This document shows, piece by piece, positions 57,869 through 64,000 of a stretch of DNA of 64,000 bases (the first letter of the stretch is position 1; every line of letters starts with the position of its first letter). The notes under the pieces are model-generated. The model saw nothing but the letters and a program-made list of their open reading frames with translations. It was not told where the DNA came from and searched no databases. The DNA is from Endothia cerciana (lineage: Eukaryota > Ascomycota > Sordariomycetes > Diaporthales > Cryphonectriaceae): NCBI GenBank assembly GCA_026119935.1, contig JALRMH010000002.1:992001-1056000 (forward strand), in the 5' to 3' direction. The position numbers and the translations under genes are program-made.

Positions 57869-57908
<40 letters not shown>
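57867..57908. repeat. (CT)n(CA)n compound microsatellite
   Basis: About 11 CT units run directly into about 10 CA units. Confidence 0.9.
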
Positions 57909-57909
<1 letters not shown>

Positions 57910-58681
57910 AGGGTCGTTTTTCGGGGCAGATTGTGGCAGGAATAATACATACGATGAGGGATGGAGGTCGTGGGTGCGTCGTTAGGAGCCGGGGCGGGGA
58001 ATGCTCCGGCGCCGGCTCGGCCCCCTGGCATCCCGACCGCAGGTCCAACTGCAGCGCTCCCTCGCATCTCCTCGCATCTGCGGTTCTGAACATGAACAAA
58101 AAGAGCCAGGACGGTGGTGGCAAGAGGTGGACCAGCACAACGGCCGGCACGATAAGCGCGGTCGTGACGACGATCTGTACAAAAAAGACTCCTTCGATGG
58201 GCACTCTGGCGATGGAGGCTACTCTGATAATGGGTACGATCTCCTGAGAGGAGTGCGGGTGGGAACGGACGAGGTCTTTGCCAGACCCCCATGCCCGCCG
58301 TCTAGTCGTCCTTTACCATAGGTCTGGATCATGTTTCGCGGGCGATGGTGCGCTCGAGCTCCTTCTTTGTTGCGAGTCTTCGCTGACGGGGCTCGAGACC
58401 CGTCCAAACGCTTGCCCATGGGATGATTGTCCATCGGGGCAAATATCGCCGGAAGACTATGGTACAGGGACGAGCTCTGGATTTATGGACTACGGAGAGA
58501 GGTGATACGGAAGCGACTGATCGGCTGTGGTAGTGGGAGGAGGTTTGTAGGTCGTTGAGGAAGTAGTAGGTCGCGGAGGACCGAGGCAGTTCAAACAGGC
58601 GGCGGAGGCCATAGAAACATCATTGGTGAGAAGAATTCCTGCTTCACAGTAATGCTGCATCACGAGTTGGATAAATCCTCC

Positions 58682-58706
58682 TTTTTTTTTTTTTTTTTTT
58701 TTTTTT
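58682..58706. repeat. T25 tract
   Basis: An uninterrupted run of 25 T, preceded by CTCC and followed by CTCGTTCG, in intergenic DNA. Confidence 0.9.
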
Positions 58707-59688
58707 CTCGTTCGAAGAATGACAGCGTTCGGGTATGGATGGCCTACCGGAAGTGTGGAGGATGACCAGAGAAGGCCCCTTGTGTGTAGTCACGGGCAGA
58801 CGAGAACCATACAATAATCTTCTTCTCCTTGTCATGACAACCAGGCCATAAGAACGGTTATCGCTGAGATGATCTGACATGAACTTCCGTTGCGGCGTGG
58901 AGCAACCGCCGATACTGATGTCCATAGCTTGAAGGTGATCTGATGGAAAGGAACGTAGACGATACCTGGTAAGCCTGTGTTGCGATGAGTTGGATGTATC
59001 TGGTAATCAAGGACCAGATAATTACTATGTGGAAGCTGTGGATGAAGCCTTTATATACTTAGGCTAGGCTGGGACTAGGTACTCTCCGGTGTACTGTAGG
59101 TAGGCACCGTAGCACCAGAACCACTCTTAGATAGAAAAACACCTAATGTTTTTGTTCTTTTTTCTTTCTTTTTTCTCTCTCTTTCTTTCTTCCAAAGTGA
59201 TCCCTATGGCGCACCACGGTATATCCTTCTTGTCCGTTCAGGCGTGTTACCGGAACTGGGCACCGCCATGCCCAATATTTACAGCGGGGCTGAGTTAGTG
59301 GGCTGCCGTGCTGGGAGTGCTCCGGAGCCGGCCCGGAAGGGATCGGCGGCGGTATGGGGCGGTTGGCATTAATTATGGTTTGCCGGTGCAGTGGCATCAC
59401 CCCTCCCCTACCTCTTTACTTTCCTTGCGTCCCCCCACCCCCGCCTCCTTCTGCTAGGCCGTGGACGGCACACACACTCCCTGATGCGCCGCCTGTCCAA
59501 ACGATCAAGGACCGTCCCGGCTGTTGGGAGGCAAGAGTGACAACCTGCCACAGGCAATGGGTGGGCGTCTTCTGCAGGCGAGGGGTCTCCGAAACAACTG
59601 TCGTTCTCATATCCTGTGGTGCACAGACAGGTAGGTCTTGGAGAGTGCTATTGCCGCGGGACTCTCAGAAAAGCTCTATCGCATGCAT

Positions 59689-61140
59689 CTACGCACACAG
59701 CATGTCGATCTCCTCCCTCGTAAACCCAAACAGGTACAGCAGATCCAACAGGCTCTCCCCGTTGAGCCTCGCCCCGGCCTCCATCTGCACCCTCGGCTTC
59801 GCGTTCCACGCCACGCCCAGGCCCGCGGCGGCCATCATCTTCAGGTCGTTGGCCCCGTCCCCCACGGCGACCACCTGGCTCAGGTCGGTGCCCTCCGCCG
59901 CCGCGATCTCCTGCAGCAGCTCCGCCTTCCTCTCCCGCCCCACGATGGCCCCCCTGACCTCGCCCGTCAGCCTCCCGTCCTCGATCACCACCTCGTTGGC
60001 GTGCGCGTGGTCGATCCCCAGCTCCGAGGCCAGCCAGCCCGTCAGCGGCTGGAAGCCCCCGCTCAGCACCGCCGTGCGCACGCCCAGCCTCTTCAGCGCC
60101 CTGAGCAGCGGCCGCACGCCGTTCGTGACGTCCAGCACGCCCCTCAGCTCCGTGAAGATGGTCTCCGGCAGGCCCTTCAGCAGGGCCACCCTCTCGCGGA
60201 ACGCGCCCTCGAACTGCAGCTCGCCCAGCATGGCGCGGTGCGTGATGTCCGCGACCCTGGCCGCCAGGTCCGGCGGGTCGCGGATCGTCGCCGCGAGCAG
60301 GTCGATGACCTCCTGCGTGATGAGGGTCGAGTCCATGTCGAACACCACCAGGCGCGGGTGCCGCCGCCAGAGCAGGTCGGGCTGCAGCGCGACGTCGACG
60401 TTCCACTCGCGCTCGAAGCGGTAGATGAGCTCGTGCTTGCGCAGGTCGGCGAGGGACAGGTAGGACGGCGCCGGCGCCGGGGAGAGGGTGAGCTCCACGA
60501 CGAGGGGGTGCTCCGAGCTGTCGAGGCACCTGTGCGCCGAGGTCATGTCGTCGGAGCCGGGCGGCAGGGGGAAGCTGGACGTGAGGTGCAGGAACGAGGT
60601 GATGCACAGCGGGGAGATGTACGAGCCGTAGAGGTGGTCGAGGGGCTCCGGCTCGGCGGCGGGCGGCTCGAGGGGGAACGTGGACGGGTCCGTCGTGGGC
60701 GCCATGTTCGCGGGGATGTCAGAGCCTTCGGGCGTCGCGGCGGCGGGCTGGGGAGACGCGGGCTTCTGGGGCGAGGGGACGGCATTGTTCGAGACGCGCT
60801 GGGATCTCGTCTTGTAGAACAGGGTCGCTACCAGCCTGTTCGACGCCTGCCCGGGAGGCGGGGCGCAGTTGGGGTGCGACAGGTCATGGCTCAGGCCGTC
60901 GACGACCGTGGGAGGGTTGTCGGCCGAGGGGACGCCTCTGTAGGCAGGGGATGCGGGCTTTTGGGGGGTGGGCCCGGGCCCGGGGGCTCCGGGGACGTCC
61001 TCGACGACGGTGTCGATCCCAAAATGGCTCTCTGGCTTGTTGGGCGGCCGATACTGCTGGAACTCCTGCAGGTACGAGCTGCTCCTCCTGGAGGAGTCCA
61101 GACGGGGCCGAGTTGCGACCGTGCGGACGGGACTCGACAT
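59689..61140 (-). CDS. SER2: Phosphoserine phosphatase
   Basis: A single exon of 483 residues. It removes phosphate from O-phosphoserine in the last step of serine synthesis. The HAD core starts with VVFDMDSTLI (nucleophile Asp268, acid/base Asp270), followed by LKGLPE, the TAVLSGGF motif II, and GDGANDLKMM around residue 428. The last block (RVQMEAGARLNGESLLDLLYLFGF) is typical of SerB. Before the core is a 265-residue N-terminal part. Its second half matches the ACT-like region of fungal enzymes (SPLCITSFLHLTSS), while the first about 130 residues are Pro/Ser-rich and variable. The frame is open further upstream to 61239 but without ATG; a 3' splice site pattern near 61226 suggests a leader intron. 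The start at 61140 is therefore chosen but not certain. Confidence 0.88.
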   Translation of the reverse strand: MSSPVRTVATRPRLDSSRRSSSYLQEFQQYRPPNKPESHFGIDTVVEDVPGAPGPGPTPQKPASPAYRGVPSADNPPTVVDGLSHDLSHPNCAPPPGQASNRLVATLFYKTRSQRVSNNAVPSPQKPASPQPAAATPEGSDIPANMAPTTDPSTFPLEPPAAEPEPLDHLYGSYISPLCITSFLHLTSSFPLPPGSDDMTSAHRCLDSSEHPLVVELTLSPAPAPSYLSLADLRKHELIYRFEREWNVDVALQPDLLWRRHPRLVVFDMDSTLITQEVIDLLAATIRDPPDLAARVADITHRAMLGELQFEGAFRERVALLKGLPETIFTELRGVLDVTNGVRPLLRALKRLGVRTAVLSGGFQPLTGWLASELGIDHAHANEVVIEDGRLTGEVRGAIVGRERKAELLQEIAAAEGTDLSQVVAVGDGANDLKMMAAAGLGVAWNAKPRVQMEAGARLNGESLLDLLYLFGFTREEIDMLCA

Positions 61141-62348
61141 GTTGAGGCCTCGAGGTGGTTTTCTTTTATTACCTGGCGCTCCTGCTGGGGGTGGGGGGGG
61201 GCCGGGTTCAATCAAGCTCGCACCCTGTAATGATAACAAAGGTCGTATTTATGGCCGTTCGTGATCTGGTGACGATCCCTAGAGGACTAATCGCCGGGAA
61301 GACTCGGATCAAGCCTGAGAGAGAAGGTTAGGCGCCCGGAGTAATTTGGTTGGAGGAGGGGCAGTGGCTGCGGCGGCGGAGGGGCTCGTCAGGAAATTGG
61401 TCTCCAAACTTTCCGACCCCTCAAAGGCAGGCCTGCGTACTTACGTACCACCACTACGTACTAGAGTGGTGACATCGGCCCTGCCAAGCTAGCCGTGGAA
61501 TCCGATTCGCCTAAAAGGTCCGGTGCCTGGACTACCCGCCACAAGCCACATGTGGCGCTTGTAGGGTTACAGAGCTAGAGCGTGACCCTCAGCATCAGCA
61601 CCAGCATGAGCATGAGCATGAGCATGAGCATGAGCATGAGCATGAGGTCGCCCCCTCATCGCAATCCCCGAATTGCGAGGGAAGCCCTCACTACGAATAT
61701 ACTCGCAGCGGTCAACCAGACTACTCCACGAGGACAAGCCGAGGTTTCGACCACATGTGGGAATGAATGTTTCTCGTCATTCCCACCCCTGTTGTTTCTT
61801 CTGTTTCTTCTTCTTCTTCTTCTTCTTCTTTTCTCCTGCGGAAGGTGACTTCAATGAATTTAGTGTCTTTGACCGGGGATTCCATCGTGGAACTCTACGG
61901 GGACCCGGATATGCCCCTCAGGCCTCTACCCTACCTACCGCAGCCGATCCTGGTCATCTCCTCACCTACATCAGGCACACGACAAGAGGTAGGCATGGAG
62001 GGTGCTAAGGCCTGCGGGAAACATGCCACTTCACACACCAGGCGAGGGACTGAAGTTCGGGACCCGTGGTTGTGTGAAGGGCAGACTGACACGGCATGCT
62101 CTATTGCGCATCTTCAAGCGCTAGCGGCGACAGGGCGTTGGGAACAGCCGTAACGTGGATGAGGCCGAACGATATAGGCAGGAAATGGTTGTCATGTGCA
62201 GGGAGCTGTGCTCCTAATCTTATTTGGAATTTTTATACAAAGTTTATTCTGTGTATGATGTCCGGCGCACGACACCCGGGTGGTGGTAGTTAAGACCAGT
62301 CGCTATAGCGCGGCCGCTAGACTTCTAGGTGCACCACAAGGAGCTGAA
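61141..62348. other. Intergenic with hexamer repeat
   Basis: This 1.2 kb holds the SER2 promoter and the 3' region of fumarase. A plus-strand frame at 61582-61848 consists mostly of the repeat-coded Met-Ser run and a C-rich tail from a CTT repeat (61804-61831), so I regard it as an artefact of simple sequence. Confidence 0.45.
61603..61646. repeat. (CATGAG)n hexamer repeat
   Basis: About seven tandem GCATGA units. Each contains ATG, so the stretch is full of false start codons. Confidence 0.9.
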
Positions 62349-64000
62349 TCATCCCTTGTAGGGCGAGGGGCCGATCATGAGCTCGGGCTTGACGAGGCTG
62401 TCGAACTCCTCCTCGTCCAGGGCGTTCAGCTCCAGGGCGGATGCCTTGAGGGTCAGGCCCTTCTTGTGGGCGTTCTTGGCAACCTTGCTGGCCATGTCGT
62501 ATCCGATCTTGGGGTTCAGGCAGGTGACAAGCATGAGACTGGGTGGGTCCATTAGCACGGCCTCGCAGGCCCCCAGGGCCACGGCTGGGCAAGACTTACG
62601 ATTCCTTCATGATGCTGGCGATCTTCTCCTCGTTGGCCTGCAGGCCGGCGACCAGGTTCTTCTCGAACGACCGCATGCCGTCGGACAGCAGGCGGACGCT
62701 GTGGAGCAGGTTACGGATGACCAGGGGCTTGTACACGTTCAGCTCGAACTGGCCGTTCATCCCGCCAATCGTGCAGGCAACGTTGTTGCCCATCACCTGG
62801 GCGCAGACCATGGTCAGGGCCTCGCACTGGGTCGGGTTGACCTTGCCGGGCATGATACTCGAGCCGGGCTCGTTCTCGGGAAGGATCAGCTCGCCCAGAC
62901 CGCACCGGGGGCCGCTGCCGAGGTACCGGATGTCCTGGGCGACCTTGGTGAGCGATGCGGCCAGGGTGTTGAGGCAGCCGTGCGCCTGCACGACAGCATC
63001 GTGGGCGGCCAGGGCCTCGAACTTGTTGGGTGCCGTCTCGAACTTGGTGCCGGTCATCTTGGAGACCTCCTCGGCAATAGCCTCAGCAAACCCCTGGAAG
63101 GTGTTGATGCCGGTGCCGACAGCGGTACCGCCCTGCGCCAGCTGACGCAGGGCCGGCAGGCTGGACTCGACCCTCTGGATGCCAAAGTCCAGCTGCGCAA
63201 CGTATCCGGAGAACTCCTGCGCCAGGGTCAGGGGCGTGGCGTCCTGCAGGTGTGTCCGCCCGATCTTGATGATGTTCTTGGCCTCGAACTCGTCCACCTT
63301 CCTCTGCAGCGCATCCCTCAGGCTCTTCAGGCTCGGGACCAGCTCGCCCTCGATCTCGAGGACGGCGGCGATGTGCATGACGGTGGGGAACGTGTCGTTG
63401 GAGGAGGCGGAGCGGTTGACGTGGTCGTTGGGGTGCACAGGCTTCTTGGAGCCCATCTGGCCGCCCAGGATCTCGATGGCGCGGTTCGAGATGACCTCGT
63501 TGGCGTTCATGTTGGACTGGGTACCGGAGCCGGTCTGCCAGACGACGAGGGGGAAGTGGTCGACCAGCTTCAGGTCGGCGACCTCCTTGGCGGCCTGCTG
63601 GATGGCCTCAGAGATCTTGGGATCTAGATTGTGGCGCCGTGAGTTCCATGCCCTGCCTGCTCCTCATGGTGTGTAGCCGTCCTTCCTGCCCGACAGAGGG
63701 AGACATACCGAGGCCATAGCGCACGTTCACCGCGGCGGCAGCGCCCTTCAGGATACCGAATGCCCTGATGATGGGCGGGGGCATGCGGTCCTGGGGCTGG
63801 TTGATGCGGAAGTTCTCGAGGGAGCGCTCGGTCTGCGCCCCCCAGTACTTGTCCGCGGGGACCTGGATCTCGCCAAAGGCGTCGCTCTCGGTTCTCGTGC
63901 CGGCCATTCTTATCGACGAGGCGTGGAGGTATCGTGTCGTGGTGTTGCGGAGTGACGTGGGAGGGGTACCGAGGGAGGGGACTGCCGCACGAGGAGCTGC
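62349..64000 (-). CDS. FUM1: Fumarate hydratase, class II (mitochondrial/cytosolic), 5' end outside window
   Basis: Exons complement(join(62349..62538,62600..63623,63709..>64000)). It interconverts fumarate and L-malate in the TCA cycle. Counted from the internal Met at 63907 there are 471 residues. Motifs present are TGSGTQSNMNANEV, HPNDHVNRSASSNDTFPT, GRTHLQDATP and the signature GSSIMPGKVNPTQ near residue 320. Upstream of that Met the frame stays open to the window edge (31 codons) and reads RNTTTRYLHASSIR, a typical Arg/Ser/Ala-rich mitochondrial presequence, so the main start lies beyond 64000. The Met at 63907 begins MAGTRTESDAFGE, just like cytosolic fumarases, and could start a second, untargeted form. 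Introns of 85 and 61 nt keep phase. Confidence 0.93.

Larger units (their letters stand above)
57476..59688. other. Intergenic, no gene
   Basis: This 2.2 kb lies between two minus-strand genes. A plus-strand frame at 58001-58321 contains a charged Asp/Gly/His stretch and a minus-strand frame at 57851-58204 contains a hydrophobic segment; they overlap each other and neither extends to a plausible protein, so I call neither. A T25 run lies at 58682-58706, and a T/C-rich region at 59155-59195. Confidence 0.4.

Noticed and set aside
59638..61230. A 530-codon plus-strand open frame
   Set aside because: It lies exactly over the phosphoserine phosphatase gene on the other strand and encodes only Arg/Gly/Val-rich filler without domain signals.
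61582..61848. A frame starting with repeated Met-Ser
   Set aside because: The sequence is produced by the CATGAG hexamer and CTT repeats; no gene-like part remains.
62377..63627. A 416-codon plus-strand open frame
   Set aside because: Antisense of the conserved fumarase exons; it shows only Val/Leu/Gln/Asp-rich mirror composition.
1..64000. Search for tRNA, 5S rRNA and CRISPR arrays
   Set aside because: No T-loop GGTTCRA with paired arms in cloverleaf spacing and no regularly spaced direct repeats were seen by eye; a covariance-model scan would be needed for a firm negative.

Overview
This is a stretch of nuclear DNA from a filamentous ascomycete (Pezizomycotina, most likely a Sordariomycete). 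The evidence is monocistronic genes on both strands, short 50-170 nt introns with GTRNGT/YAG ends and CTRAY-like branch points, GC-rich third codon positions, and a fungus-specific gene set: a HET-domain protein, ATP sulfurylase with the APS-kinase-like tail, Eos1, Trm44, an intradiol dioxygenase, and mucin-like secreted proteins. I saw no rRNA, tRNA, CRISPR array or bacterial operon.

Layout. From 1 to 9.9 kb the window is gene-poor, with a decayed Ser/Thr-rich secreted-protein pseudogene (2.4-4.2 kb) and one small GPI-type wall protein (5.4-6.1 kb). From 9.9 to 20.5 kb lie a tail-anchored orphan, an eight-exon EI24/Rrt8-like membrane protein with a 13-nt microexon, a 907-residue mucin-like secreted protein, and a three-RRM RNA-binding protein. 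From 22.4 to 28 kb lie the complex I assembly factor CIA30, a Dur3-like symporter whose 5' end I cannot find, and an Mba1/mL45-like mitoribosome protein. From 28.4 to 31.3 kb is a HET-domain gene. From 32.2 to 38.6 kb is a compact housekeeping block: hydroxyquinol-type dioxygenase, TRM44, eIF1 (SUI1) and EOS1.

From 38.6 to 43.9 kb the DNA is repeat-rich and AT-rich, with a GATAAG cluster, a one-stop pseudogene and LTR-like sequence. At 43.9-48.5 kb lie a conserved hypothetical gene, a kinase-HAD-phosphoribosyltransferase fusion gene, and an orphan gene with a possible nuclease-like fold sitting between an LTR-like fragment and a copied piece of the HET-gene promoter. From 48.5 to 52.4 kb I see no gene. 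From 52.4 to 64 kb come ATP sulfurylase, a GNAT acetyltransferase, phosphoserine phosphatase and fumarase, which runs off the right edge.

The genes do not form one pathway. Groups with related roles are mitochondrial (CIA30, Mba1/mL45, fumarase), translation (eIF1, Trm44), sulfur and serine metabolism (ATP sulfurylase, phosphoserine phosphatase) and cell surface (mucins, Eos1, GPI protein). The most unusual observations are the chimeric duplication linking the HET locus with the 47-48 kb orphan gene, the phase-neutral extra exon in eIF1, and the three-enzyme fusion gene. All exon structures were worked out by reading splice signals and reading phase by eye; none has transcript support here.
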